From: Umezawaea sp049997955
GTDB taxonomy: Bacteria > Actinomycetota > Actinomycetes > Mycobacteriales > Pseudonocardiaceae
NCBI GenBank assembly: GCA_049997955.1
Contig: JAEBDY010000001.1
Location: 877,459-941,458, forward strand
Direction: 5' to 3'
DNA length: 64,000 nt
Positions 31,582 to 40,341 of this stretch are shown piece after piece; position 1 is the first letter of the stretch, and every line of letters begins with the position of its first letter. The translations under genes were made by a program, and so were the position numbers. The notes beneath the pieces were generated by a model. It worked only from the letters and a program-made list of their open reading frames with translations, made no database searches and was not told the DNA's origin.

Positions 31582-32717
31582 GACGGCCACGGTATCCACG
31601 CCGAGACCCGCCAGCCACCCGCTCCGGTGGGTCCGTGCTCCAACGTCCCGCCCGCGATCGCGACCCGCTCGGCCAGCCCGAGCAACCCGCGCCCCTCCAC
31701 GGCACGCGCGACAGCGACCGCCCGGCTGTTCACCACCGACACGGTCAACCCCTCCTCGACGGACCCGGACACCGAAACGTCCACTTCGGACCCCGGCGCG
31801 TGCTTCCGGGCATTGGTCAGGCTCTCCTGCACGATCCGGTAGACGGTCCGCCCAGCCGTGTCCGGCACATCCCCCACCACCTCGGACCGCAACGCGACCC
31901 GCAGGTTCGCCCCGGCGGACTCGGCGACCAGTTGCGCCAGGTCCGCGAACGTGGGCTGCGGCAGTTCGCCGACCGGAGCCCGCAGCACCCCGATCACCTC
32001 CCGCAGGTCCTGCAACGCCTGGTGCGAGTTCTCCCGGATCACCCGCGCCGCGCGGGCGATGTCCGCGGCAGGCGCGTCCGGCCGGTACTCCAGCGCTCCC
32101 GCGTGCACGCTCAACAGCGACAGCCGGTGCCCCAGCACGTCGTGGATCTCCCGTGCGATGGCTTCGCGAACCTCGTGCTGCACCTGCTCGGCGCGCAGGT
32201 GGGCCTCCGTCTCCGCCCGAGCCGCCCGGTCGTGCAACGACTCGATCAGCCTGCGGCGGTGGTGGATGAACAGCCCCCAGCCGACCGCCGCGCCCTGGAC
32301 CGAGATCCCGAGCGCCAGCAGCGCCTCCGACGGGATCTCGGGCTCCGGCCTGATCACGACTGCCACCGCCGTGATCGGCAGGCACAGTGCGAACAAGGTC
32401 ATCGTCGTGCGCGGTGGCCGGTGGATCGCCACGGTGAACAGCGCGATCATCTGCGCCAGCGCGGACAGTTCGGAGAACGCGCCGAAGAAGACCATCAGCG
32501 CGGCGAAGTGCACCGGCAGGCGGCGCCGCCACCACAGCCCGACGAGCGAGATCACCCACGTGACCACGTCGAGCGGGAACAGCCACTGCGGATCGGGCAT
32601 CTGGTTGCTCGTCACGCGGTCGAGCGCGATCCCGAGCCCGAACACCAGGGACATCGCGAACATCGTGATGTCCACCGCCCAGTCCCGCGGGCTGCGCTTC
32701 CGCGTCGAGCCGTTCAT
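31578..32717 (-). CDS. NarL-type sensor histidine kinase (HisKA_3)
   Basis: A 379-aa membrane kinase. Several transmembrane helices occupy about residues 15-150 (VDITMFAMSLVFGLGIAL, VVTWVISLVGLWW, FAALMVFFGAFSELSALA, LLALGISVQGAAVGWGLF). The HisKA_3 dimerisation domain carries the phospho-acceptor His in REIHDVLGHRLSLL, and the HATPase_c domain has TVYRIVQESLTNARKHA and GLLGLAERVAIAGG. No large extracellular sensor domain is present, so it likely senses a membrane signal. It is coupled to the response regulator downstream. Confidence 0.94.
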   Translation of the reverse strand: MNGSTRKRSPRDWAVDITMFAMSLVFGLGIALDRVTSNQMPDPQWLFPLDVVTWVISLVGLWWRRRLPVHFAALMVFFGAFSELSALAQMIALFTVAIHRPPRTTMTLFALCLPITAVAVVIRPEPEIPSEALLALGISVQGAAVGWGLFIHHRRRLIESLHDRAARAETEAHLRAEQVQHEVREAIAREIHDVLGHRLSLLSVHAGALEYRPDAPAADIARAARVIRENSHQALQDLREVIGVLRAPVGELPQPTFADLAQLVAESAGANLRVALRSEVVGDVPDTAGRTVYRIVQESLTNARKHAPGSEVDVSVSGSVEEGLTVSVVNSRAVAVARAVEGRGLLGLAERVAIAGGTLEHGPTGAGGWRVSAWIPWPS

Positions 32718-32851
32718 GGCCCGAACGTACCGATCCGACCCGCCGATCCGGCGCGATCGATACCTAAGTCGGAGTTTTCGGCTACTTGGGGACGACCCGC
32801 CCGATCCGGGGGAACGATGTCCGCCCCAGGTCGGCGGCCTAGTGTCGAACC

Positions 32852-33112
32852 ATGCGCAAAGCCCTCGAACTGGTGGGTGTCGTCCTCGTCGCGGAAGGGA
32901 TCAGCGGGGCGATCGACCACCTGTGGTACCAGCCGATCTTCGGCTTCCTGCTCAACTTCGTGAACCGCGTCGTCATCCCGCGGATCGACTTCCTCGCTGG
33001 GCACGAGTTGGTCGCCAACCTCGCGGTCGCCGGGCTGGGCGGCGTGGTGCTGCTCGCCGCGAGCGCGGTGACGAGACCCGGCGAGGCCGGACCCGCTGAC
33101 GGTGTCGCGTGA
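32852..33112 (+). CDS. Small membrane-associated protein, unknown function
   Basis: An 86-aa protein with two hydrophobic stretches: residues 6-30 (LELVGVVLVAEGISGAIDHLW) and 55-71 (LVANLAVAGLGGVVLLAAS). TAGTGT at 32840-32845, six bases before the ATG, suggests a leaderless transcript. It is divergent from the sensor kinase gene. I recognise no family; it may be a small integral membrane protein whose possible link to the two-component pair is only positional. Confidence 0.65.
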   Translation: MRKALELVGVVLVAEGISGAIDHLWYQPIFGFLLNFVNRVVIPRIDFLAGHELVANLAVAGLGGVVLLAASAVTRPGEAGPADGVA

Positions 33113-33157
33113 CGTCGGCACCACCACCCCGCCAAGTCCGGCCGTGAGAACGCCGCA

Positions 33158-35266
33158 CTAGACCGTCGTGAACGCCCCTTGGGCGATGTCGGCACCGACG
33201 CGGCGCCACCACTCGGCCTGCCGCTCGGTGTCGACGCCGTCCACGATCACCGTCGTTCCGGTGCTGTGCACGACGGACAGGATTCCCCGCAGCGCCGACG
33301 CGACCGGCGAGTCCTCGCGGTCGCACCGGGCTTGCCGCCGCACCATCCAGCGGGCGATCCGCACCGCCCGCACCGGCAGCTCCTCCAGGTGCGCGAGGTC
33401 GCCGGGGGCGGTGCCGAAGTCGAGCATCTCCGTGGCCACGCCCGCGCTCGCCAGCAGCCGCAGGTTCTCCGCCGCCTCACCGCCGTCCCGCGACAGCGCG
33501 GCCGCGGGCATCCCGAGCCACAGCCGGTCGGCGGCCAGACCGGTGTGGTCGAGCACGCTCAGCACCCGGCTGAGCAGGTCCGGGTCGGACGACTGGTTCG
33601 GCGTGAGCCCGACGTGCAGCGGCCGGTCGTCGCCGGGCTCCGCCCGCCGGTTCTGGGCGTCGCCGCAGGCGGAACCGAGCAGCCAGCTGCCCAGCGGCAG
33701 GATCAGCCCGGTCTCCTCGGCCAGTTCCGCGCACCGCTCGTGCGGTAATCGGCCGCGGTGCGGGTGGTCCCACGACAGCAGCGCGTCCAGTCCGACGACC
33801 CCGCCGCCGTCGAGCCGCACCAGCGGCCGGTGCACGACGCTCAGCTCACCGTTCTCCCACGCGCCGGGCAGGGCGACGGCGAGGCCGAACACCTCCCGGT
33901 CGCGGGAGTCCTGGTGCGGGTCGAACAGCGCCCACTGCGTGCGCCCGTTGTGCTTCGCCCTGGCCAGGGTCATCTCCGCGGCCTCCAGCAGCGCGGCCGC
34001 GTCCATCCCGGCGGGCGGCCGGTCGACCACGCCGATGCTGGCGGGGGAGGCGATGCCGTGGCCGTCGACGTAGACCGGCTCGGACAGCTCCTCGTTGATC
34101 CGCCGCACGGTGCTCACCGCGTCCGGCGTGGTGGGGGAGTTCTCCACCAGCACGGCGAACTCGTCAGCGCCGAACCGGGCGACCATCGCGTCCTCGCCGT
34201 CGAACAGCGCTTCCAGGCGGTGCGCGACGCTCTCCAGCAGCAGGTCGCCCACCCGGCGACCGAGGCCGTGCGTGATCAGCGAGAACGCGTCCAGGTCCAG
34301 CAGGTAGAGGGTGATGCCGGTCGACGGGGCGGCGTGCCGCAGCACCCGTTCCAGGCTGGTGGTGAAGTACTGCCGGTTCGGCAGCCTGGTCAGCATGTCG
34401 TGCAGCGCCTGGTGGTTGAGCTGACCGTGCAGCAGGTTCAGCTCGGTGCGGTCCTCCACCACCACGACGAACCGGCACTCGGGGTCGTCGGGCAGCGGAG
34501 CGGTCACGGTGAGCGTCGCCCACGCGCTGTCGCCGTCCTTGCGCAGCAGCCGCTGCTCGCTCTGGACCCGGAGCGCCGTGCCGCCGAGCAGCTTGGCGTA
34601 GCCGTCGCGGAGCAGTTCCGCCTCCTCCGGCCGCACCAGGTCGAACAGCGCGAGCCCCGCCATCTCGGCCCGCGAGTAGCCGAGGATCTCGCCCAGCTCC
34701 TCGTTGGTGCGCAGGAAGGCGCCGTGCTCGTCGGTCAGCACGATCCCGTTCGTCGAGTTCGCGACCACGTCGTCGAACCGGGCCTCAATCGCCCGGAGCC
34801 GCTGCCGCGACTCGCAGAGCGACCTGAGCAGGGCCTGGCTCATGCTCTCCTGCTGCTCCATGGTGACGAGCCGCAGCTCCTCGGTGTACCCGGAGGCCAG
34901 TGAGCCCAGCACCAGCACGACCCGCTCGGCACTCCGCGCCGGACCGGGCAGGTCCGGCAGCGCGAGCAGGCCACGGCCGAGCACCTCCATGGTCACCTGG
35001 AGGCTGTCCACTCCCGTGCAGCCCCACCGGACCAGGGCGGCTCCCGCGGCCCTCACGTCGTCCGGCACGAACCGGTCGGCCAGGACGGCGTCGGCCAGCC
35101 GGTCCACGACGTTCTCCAGCCGAACGGCGAACTGGGCGATCTCCAGTGGGATGTAGGCGGTCCCACCGAGGGAATTCGCCCAGTTGCGAGCCAGTTTCAC
35201 CCGTTGGCCGGATCGAGGGGCGGAATGCGCCATCGTCAAGGACGACGAGTGTCCCGGCGCCGTCAT
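33158..35266 (-). CDS. PAS-GGDEF-EAL protein with degenerate cyclic-di-GMP sites
   Basis: A large signalling protein of about 702 aa. Order: a helical N-terminal sensory part (residues 1-175, with GGTAYIPLEIAQFAVRLENVVDRL), a PAS domain (RFDDVVANSTNGIVLTDEHG to VVVVEDRTEL), a GGDEF domain (HDMLTRLPNRQYF; active site RFGADEF) and an EAL domain. The EAL signature is GLDALLSW (Glu to Asp), the DDFG motif is LDFGTAP and the late EGVE motif is VDGVD, so key metal-binding acids are changed and phosphodiesterase activity is doubtful. The domain set resembles Streptomyces RmdA/RmdB. The start is uncertain (35266 or 35233); an open frame continues to 35620 but lacks family similarity. Confidence 0.85.
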   Translation of the reverse strand: MTAPGHSSSLTMAHSAPRSGQRVKLARNWANSLGGTAYIPLEIAQFAVRLENVVDRLADAVLADRFVPDDVRAAGAALVRWGCTGVDSLQVTMEVLGRGLLALPDLPGPARSAERVVLVLGSLASGYTEELRLVTMEQQESMSQALLRSLCESRQRLRAIEARFDDVVANSTNGIVLTDEHGAFLRTNEELGEILGYSRAEMAGLALFDLVRPEEAELLRDGYAKLLGGTALRVQSEQRLLRKDGDSAWATLTVTAPLPDDPECRFVVVVEDRTELNLLHGQLNHQALHDMLTRLPNRQYFTTSLERVLRHAAPSTGITLYLLDLDAFSLITHGLGRRVGDLLLESVAHRLEALFDGEDAMVARFGADEFAVLVENSPTTPDAVSTVRRINEELSEPVYVDGHGIASPASIGVVDRPPAGMDAAALLEAAEMTLARAKHNGRTQWALFDPHQDSRDREVFGLAVALPGAWENGELSVVHRPLVRLDGGGVVGLDALLSWDHPHRGRLPHERCAELAEETGLILPLGSWLLGSACGDAQNRRAEPGDDRPLHVGLTPNQSSDPDLLSRVLSVLDHTGLAADRLWLGMPAAALSRDGGEAAENLRLLASAGVATEMLDFGTAPGDLAHLEELPVRAVRIARWMVRRQARCDREDSPVASALRGILSVVHSTGTTVIVDGVDTERQAEWWRRVGADIAQGAFTTV

Positions 35267-35821
35267 GCGGACGTGGCCGAACGATCGTCCTGGCAGTGCA
35301 TGGACGGCGAAAGTAAGCGTGATTCCACAGAGCACCTCGGTGTTCATCCCGTGCGGACAAAAGGTACCTGTGCGCACGGTGCCCAGCCAATAGGGAAAGT
35401 GGCCGGGTTCCCGGTCGAGCGCCTTTTCGCGGGTTCGGTCCAGGAAGGTCATCGCGGTGAAACCGCAGGTCGCGCCTCCCGGTTTGCTTCTCACGGGAAA
35501 GCGCGACGCCCCGTTCATGATTCGCCGATTCAATGCCGGACCACCGACAACGCCGTTTTCGGGCAACGAAACTTCCGCGGGCGCGGCCACCGGTGTGAAA
35601 ATGGTGGTCAGGTGCCGCACGCTGGGGTTTTCCCGATAATTCCCGGTGATGGCGAAGCCGGACCGGCCTCATCGCCGACACGACCGGACGCCACCCCTTC
35701 TTTCCGCCGCTGATGGGATGTGTGAAACCCGTCGGCGGCGGACCGCGAGCGTGCGTTCTCCGCATCCCGTCCCGGCGATGGCGGACCGCCTGCTCGCGTT
35801 CACCCGCCTCCGAGACCTCCC
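35267..35821. other. Upstream region of GGDEF-EAL gene, no gene seen
   Basis: A 555-bp stretch with lower GC than its surroundings. The minus-strand frame stays open to 35620, but its residues do not resemble PAS-GGDEF-EAL proteins and no ribosome binding site supports an earlier start. I see no RNA gene or strong hairpin. It most likely holds the promoter region and long leader. Confidence 0.45.
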
Positions 35822-36601
35822 TCAGAGGGGCTTGCCGGTCTCCAGCAACGACTTCAGGCTCGACAGGATCTCCGGCCAGCCCTCGGTGATGCCCGCCAGC
35901 ACCGTGCTGTCCGGCCCGAACCCGTCGTGCGTGACGGTCAGCTTGATCATCTTCCCGTGCGGCGCGATGTCGAACGTCACCTTGGACCGCGGCTCCTCCG
36001 CCATCGCCGCGATCACCTCGGCGTTCATCCCGTGCACCTCGCCGAACTCCGGCGTGAACGTGTGCCACGTGTACGAAAGCCGGTGGTGCGGCTCGGCTTC
36101 CAGCACGACCTGCGCCGGGTCCACCGTCTTCAGCCCGCCCTCGGTCCAGCTCATCGTCGCGCCCGGCGTCCACTCGGACTCGAACGTCGCACCCCAGTAC
36201 CGGCTGGTGAACGCCGGATCGGTCAGCGCCTCCCACAGCTTCTCGGCGGTCGTGTTGATGTAGGTCGTGTAGACGAACTCGGGCTTGTCCATCGACTCGG
36301 ACTCCAATGCTCTGGTGAGGTCGGCGAGCACTTCGACCCGCCCCCGGACGTACTGGTCGATCCACCGGTCCGCGATCGCGATGATCGGCGCGGCGTTCAG
36401 GTAGTGCAACTTCTCGCGCCCGCGCCACACCGTCGTCACGACGTTCGCGGCCTCCAGCAGCGCCAGGTGCTTGCTGACCGACTGCCGCGCCATCTCCAGC
36501 CCGGCGCACAGCTCCCGCAGCGTCTGCCCGTTGTGCGCGTTCAGGCTGTCCAGCAGCCTGCGCCGACTCGGGTCGGCCAACGCCTTGAACACCTCGTCCA
36601 C
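35822..36601 (-). CDS. ArsR-type regulator fused to SRPBCC (AHSA1) domain
   Basis: A 259-aa fusion. Residues 1-100 form an ArsR winged helix (VDEVFKALADPSRRRLLDSL, GLEMARQSVSKHLALLEAAN, WRGREKLHYLN). Residues 105-259 form an SRPBCC/AHSA1 ligand-binding fold (FVYTTYINTTAEKLWEALTD, SRYWGATFESEWTPGATMSW, GWPEILSSLKSLLETGKPL). Such fusions are known in actinomycetes and probably sense a hydrophobic ligand. GTG 36601 is chosen because GGAAGGG lies nine bases upstream; the alternative ATG 36652 is inside the long palindrome. That palindrome ends four bases before the GTG and contains its ribosome binding site. Confidence 0.9.
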   Translation of the reverse strand: MDEVFKALADPSRRRLLDSLNAHNGQTLRELCAGLEMARQSVSKHLALLEAANVVTTVWRGREKLHYLNAAPIIAIADRWIDQYVRGRVEVLADLTRALESESMDKPEFVYTTYINTTAEKLWEALTDPAFTSRYWGATFESEWTPGATMSWTEGGLKTVDPAQVVLEAEPHHRLSYTWHTFTPEFGEVHGMNAEVIAAMAEEPRSKVTFDIAPHGKMIKLTVTHDGFGPDSTVLAGITEGWPEILSSLKSLLETGKPL

Positions 36602-36605
36602 AGAA

Positions 36606-36652
36606 ATGCACCCTTCCGGCTGCCTGAAACTTAGGCAGCCGGAAGGGTGCAT
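36606..36652. promoter_or_regulatory. 47-bp perfect palindrome over ArsR-SRPBCC translation start
   Basis: Arms 36606-36625 and 36633-36652 are perfect 20-bp inverted repeats around GAAACTT. On the minus strand the second arm contains the GGAAGGG Shine-Dalgarno of the regulator gene and is followed by TTTCT and the GTG start. It also lies 19 bp after the stop of the upstream minus-strand gene, so it may be a terminator, an operator for the regulator itself, or an RNA hairpin that hides the ribosome binding site. Confidence 0.75.
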
Positions 36653-36670
36653 GTCAAGGGGTCGCCGGAG

Positions 36671-37681
36671 TCAGGTGCCCGTCCGGTCGAGGTGGGCGGT
36701 CCACGACGGCCCGCCGCTCGTGACCACGTTCTCGAAAGGCGCGGACACCCGTTGGTCGATTGTCGACGCGGGTCGGCGCAGGCCGTTCTCGGCCGGTCGC
36801 GAGGCCCAGCGGATTCCGCAATCGAGACCGGGAACCACGTCGCGGAAGGACATCTCGACTTCTCCGACCGGATTGACCGCGGGCGGTTCGGTGAAGTCGC
36901 CGATTCCGTGCACCTCGGTGGGCAGGCGATCCGGGTGGAACCGGACGACCAGGTCGAACCGGTCGCACCGGCGGGACGTGCGGAACTGGTGGACCGGGCG
37001 CATCGGGTGAATTCGAGGAATGCGCACGTCGAGTGAGAATTCCTGCGTTTCCCCTGCCCGGAGCGCGCGCGGGAGGCGGAGGCCGCCATTGGTGAGCAGC
37101 GCGCCGTGCACCACGCGGATGTCGTGGTCGCCGGAGAACTCGCCCCCGCCGCGGCGTGCGGTGACGGGCCACTGGATCTCGTCCACGCCGTCCCGTTCGG
37201 CGGCGATCGTCCACCGCTCGGTGCACGCGGGGACGGGTCCGTCGAGGCGCAGCAGCACGTGGAGCTGCTGGATGTGCCACCCGTCCGGGGTCGTGGCGGT
37301 GACGTGCGCGGTGTATCTGGAAGCCGCCTCGACCAGGCGCGTCAGGCCGTCGTCGATGCGGCGGCGGATGGTGCGCGAGTCGCGTTCGGCCCGGTCGGCG
37401 AGCCACTGGATCCGGTGCGCGAGGAACGCGTGCTGCGCCTCGTCGTGCAGCGCGAGCGGCGTCGTGACGGCGAGCCGGAGGTCTTCGGGAAAGGCGCGGA
37501 CCAGCGAGTGGACCCAGGTGCGGAGTTTGTCCCGGACCACTTCGGCGCCGTCGGATTCAAGGATTCCACATGCTTCGCGCAATGCGGGTCCGACCTGCCG
37601 GTCGATACCCGGAGCCTGCACTCCGCGGCCACGGCGCAATGCTTTGAGTTCATCCATGAGCGTGTTCGGTGAGGTGGCCAT
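36671..37681 (-). CDS. Conserved actinobacterial protein of unknown function
   Basis: A 336-aa protein. ATG 37681 is preceded by GGAGGG. The N-terminal 110 residues (MDELKALRRGRGVQAPGIDR, LRLAVTTPLALHDEAQHAFL, RDSRTIRRRIDDGLTRLVEA) form a helical domain that recurs at the start of many actinobacterial proteins and ends in a sigma-region-4-like HTH segment. The remainder is beta-rich with WHIQQLHVLLRLDG and MRPVHQFRTSRRCDRFDLVVRF, no transmembrane helix and no catalytic motif that I recognise. A transcription-linked or adaptor role is possible. It ends 19 bp before the long palindrome. Confidence 0.75.
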   Translation of the reverse strand: MATSPNTLMDELKALRRGRGVQAPGIDRQVGPALREACGILESDGAEVVRDKLRTWVHSLVRAFPEDLRLAVTTPLALHDEAQHAFLAHRIQWLADRAERDSRTIRRRIDDGLTRLVEAASRYTAHVTATTPDGWHIQQLHVLLRLDGPVPACTERWTIAAERDGVDEIQWPVTARRGGGEFSGDHDIRVVHGALLTNGGLRLPRALRAGETQEFSLDVRIPRIHPMRPVHQFRTSRRCDRFDLVVRFHPDRLPTEVHGIGDFTEPPAVNPVGEVEMSFRDVVPGLDCGIRWASRPAENGLRRPASTIDQRVSAPFENVVTSGGPSWTAHLDRTGT

Positions 37682-37957
37682 CGGCCCTCCGTGAGGGGAC
37701 TGCGCGGTCTGCTGTTCGGGCACCGCGCCGTTTCGGTGTGGCTGGCAGGTTTTCGTCCTTGAAATTCCGCTGGTGCTCTGAGTGCTATGTCGCGGATGCC
37801 CTCGTTCGTGTTACCAAGTGCAATTAACCTGCTCAGAGTTAACCCGAACGAGTTCATTCGCCACGATTCCTGCGGATTTCCATCCGGACAGGAATCCACG
37901 AGTCACTGCCGGAAAATGGCGCGCGCTCCGACCTGCGGCCCGACGACACTGTGCCGC

Positions 37958-38461
37958 ATGACCACTGGCCCGACCTGGACGGTCGCCCCGGCACCCGTCG
38001 GCTCCGACGAAGCCCTGGAACTGCTCCGGAGCTACCTCGTCGACGTCGCCGACCGCTACTACCAGCACCACGAGGGCCGCGACTCGACGCCGACGGAGAT
38101 CGAGGAGGGCCTGGCGGGCGCCCCGAGCGACCACCTCGCGCCCCCGACCGGGATCTTCCTGGTCGGCCGCCACGGCGGTGTGCCCGCCGCGTGCGCGGGC
38201 CTGAAGGTGGTCGACGCGACGACGGTCGAGCTGACCAGGGTGTTCGTCCGGCACGACCGGCGCGGCACCGGCGGCGGCGCCCGCCTGATGGAGGCCGTGG
38301 AAGCCGCCGCGCGCGAGCTGGGCGCCGAGCGGATCGTCCTCGACACCAGGCTCGACCTGGTCGAGGCCCGCGCGCTGTACCTCAAGCACGGGTACGCCGA
38401 GGTGCCCGCGTTCTCCGAGGGCCCGTACGCCGAGGTCTGGTACCGCAAGGAGCTGGTCTAG
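37958..38461 (+). CDS. GNAT-family N-acetyltransferase
   Basis: A 167-aa acetyltransferase. Motif A for acetyl-CoA is VFVRHDRRGTGGGARLMEAVEAAA (Q/RxxGxG/A form), preceded by beta-strand VELTRV and followed by IVLDTRLDLVEARALYLKHGYAEV. The acceptor substrate is unknown. ATG 37958 is chosen from several in-frame starts because homologous sequence begins there. Its stop shares a CTAG with the convergent response-regulator gene. Confidence 0.9.
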   Translation: MTTGPTWTVAPAPVGSDEALELLRSYLVDVADRYYQHHEGRDSTPTEIEEGLAGAPSDHLAPPTGIFLVGRHGGVPAACAGLKVVDATTVELTRVFVRHDRRGTGGGARLMEAVEAAARELGAERIVLDTRLDLVEARALYLKHGYAEVPAFSEGPYAEVWYRKELV

Positions 38462-39114
38462 CGGCCACGGCCCGGCGTGACGAGTCCGGTCTCGTACCCG
38501 ATGATCACGAGCTGCACCCGGTCGCGGACGTCGAGCTTGTCGAACAGGTGGCTCAGGTGGGTCTTCACCGTGGCCTGGCTGATGTGCAGCTTCCGGGCGA
38601 TCTCCGCGTTCGGCAGGCCCCTGGCGACCTCCACCAGCACCTCGCGTTCCCGCGCGGTCACCCCGGCCAGCTCCGGCGCGGGCCGGGGGTTCTCCGGGCC
38701 GCGGCAGAACTCGGTGATCAGCCGCCGGGTCACCGTCGGCGCGAGCAGGCTCTCGCCGTCGGCCACGACGCGGATCGCGCGCAGCAGCTCGGCGGGCGGG
38801 ATGTCCTTGAGCAGGAAGCCGCTCGCACCGGCCCGCAACGCGGCGAACACGGACGAGTCCACGTCGAACATCGTCAGCATCACCACCCGCGACTCCGTTG
38901 CGCCGCAGATCATCCGAGTCGCCTCGATGCCGTCCATCACCGGCATGCGCACGTCCATCAGCACCACGTCCGGCCGGTGGACGCGGGCGAGGGACACCGC
39001 CTCCGCCCCGTTCTCCGCCTCGCCGACCACGCCCAGCCCCGGCTCGGCGTCCACGAGCACGCGGAAGCTGCCCCGCAGCAACGCCTGGTCGTCCGCGATC
39101 AGCACCCGGATCAC
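38458..39114 (-). CDS. NarL/LuxR-type response regulator
   Basis: A 218-aa response regulator: VIRVLIADDQALLRGSF at the N-terminus, phospho-acceptor Asp in VVLMDVRMPVMDG (about residue 54), Thr in MLTMFDVD, Lys in FLLKDIPPAE, and a LuxR HTH (VTAREREVLVEVARGLPNAEIARKL, QATVKTHLSHLFDKL). GTG 39114 overlaps the kinase stop in a GTGA. It probably regulates the divergent ABC transporter genes, the most common arrangement for this group. Confidence 0.94.
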   Translation of the reverse strand: MIRVLIADDQALLRGSFRVLVDAEPGLGVVGEAENGAEAVSLARVHRPDVVLMDVRMPVMDGIEATRMICGATESRVVMLTMFDVDSSVFAALRAGASGFLLKDIPPAELLRAIRVVADGESLLAPTVTRRLITEFCRGPENPRPAPELAGVTAREREVLVEVARGLPNAEIARKLHISQATVKTHLSHLFDKLDVRDRVQLVIIGYETGLVTPGRGR

Positions 39115-40199
39115 GGTGTCCCGCAAGGGATCCGGGCCCGCACGGCGAAACCGCCCTCCGCCCGTGGACCGGCGTCGAACGTTCCGCCGTACAGGGCCAC
39201 CCGCTCCCGCATCCCGATCAGCCCGTGCCCCTCCGGGGACCACTCCACGGCCCGTCCGTCGTCGGTCACGTCGATCAGCAGCCCACCACCGTCCACTTCG
39301 ACCACGAGCGCGCACCGGGCGGGCGCGGCGTGCTTGATCACGTTCGTCAGCGCCTCCTGCACGATCCGGTAGGCCGACCGGTCGATCCCCTCGGGCAGCC
39401 CTTCCACACCACGGATCCGCGCGTCGACCTCGACCCCGGCCGCCTTCGCGCGGTCCACCAGCTCCACCAGGCTCGACAACCCAGGCGCGGGCCGCAGATC
39501 GGTCTCCTCGGGGGCTCCCGACCGCAGCACGCCGAGCAGGTGCCGCATCTCGGCCAGTGCCGCGCGACTGGAGGTCTCGATCACCTTCAGGGCCTCGCCC
39601 GCCTCCTGCGGCCGGGTCGCCAGCACGTGGTTGGCCACACCCGCCTTGACGGTGATCACGCCGATGCTGTGGGCCACGACGTCGTGCAGCTCGCGGGCGA
39701 TGCGCAGCCGTTCCTCCGCCACCGCGCGGGCCGCGAGCTGCCGGGCCGACCGCACCGCGTACGCGCGCCGCTCGTGGACCGCCCGCCCGACCGTCCACGC
39801 CATGCCGAGCAGCGCCAACCCCAGGAACGCGTACACGCCGCTGTCCACCGGCGATCCCACGACCAGGCTCCCGAGCAGCACGACGACGCTGGCGACCCCG
39901 ATCTTCGTCGTGGGCACCCGCCACGTCCCCGGTCGCGTCACCGCGACCCGGTACAGCGCGAAAGCCGCCGCCACGAACGGTTCCCGCACCAGGTCCACCA
40001 CCGAGGCCGCCACCGACACCGCCACGACGACCGCGAACACCGGCACCGGCCACAGCCTGCGCACGGCGACCGGGAGCGCCAGCGCCGCCGCCAGCCAGGG
40101 CAGGCCGGACAGCGACAGGTAGAGGCCCGCGAGCACGAGCGCCGCCAGGCAGTCCAACGCCACCAGCTCACCCGGCCGCAGGTGTCGGAAGTCAGCCAC
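39111..40199 (-). CDS. NarL-type sensor histidine kinase (HisKA_3)
   Basis: A 362-aa kinase. Four to five transmembrane helices span residues 10-140 (LVALDCLAALVLAGLYLSLS, VFAVVVAVSVAASVVDLV, IGVASVVVLLGSLVVG, YAFLGLALLGMAWTVG). The phospho-acceptor His is in RELHDVVAHSIGVI, and the ATPase domain has AYRIVQEALTNVIKHA and HGLIGMRERVALYGG. GTG 40199 is used because the frame upstream overlaps the ABC gene start. Coupled to the response regulator; divergent from the ABC exporter genes by 142 bp. Confidence 0.93.
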   Translation of the reverse strand: MADFRHLRPGELVALDCLAALVLAGLYLSLSGLPWLAAALALPVAVRRLWPVPVFAVVVAVSVAASVVDLVREPFVAAAFALYRVAVTRPGTWRVPTTKIGVASVVVLLGSLVVGSPVDSGVYAFLGLALLGMAWTVGRAVHERRAYAVRSARQLAARAVAEERLRIARELHDVVAHSIGVITVKAGVANHVLATRPQEAGEALKVIETSSRAALAEMRHLLGVLRSGAPEETDLRPAPGLSSLVELVDRAKAAGVEVDARIRGVEGLPEGIDRSAYRIVQEALTNVIKHAAPARCALVVEVDGGGLLIDVTDDGRAVEWSPEGHGLIGMRERVALYGGTFDAGPRAEGGFAVRARIPCGTP

Positions 40200-40341
40200 C
40201 GGATCACGGTACTGGGCGGGCGCACCCGCCACCTCATCCTGGGGAATGACGTCCCGGAGGTGGATTTCCGGGCCCGACAACGACTTCCCGATCGACCGCG
40301 AGACCGATGCGCGCCCGCTGGGGGCACGGGAGGCTCGTCCG

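Noticed and set aside
35267..35620. N-terminal extension of the GGDEF-EAL protein
   Set aside because: The frame is open but the extra residues resemble no known domain and no ribosome binding site supports starts at 35518 or 35620.
36602..36652. ATG 36652 as the start of the ArsR-SRPBCC gene
   Set aside because: It would translate the palindrome itself, lacks a ribosome binding site, and family similarity begins just after GTG 36601.
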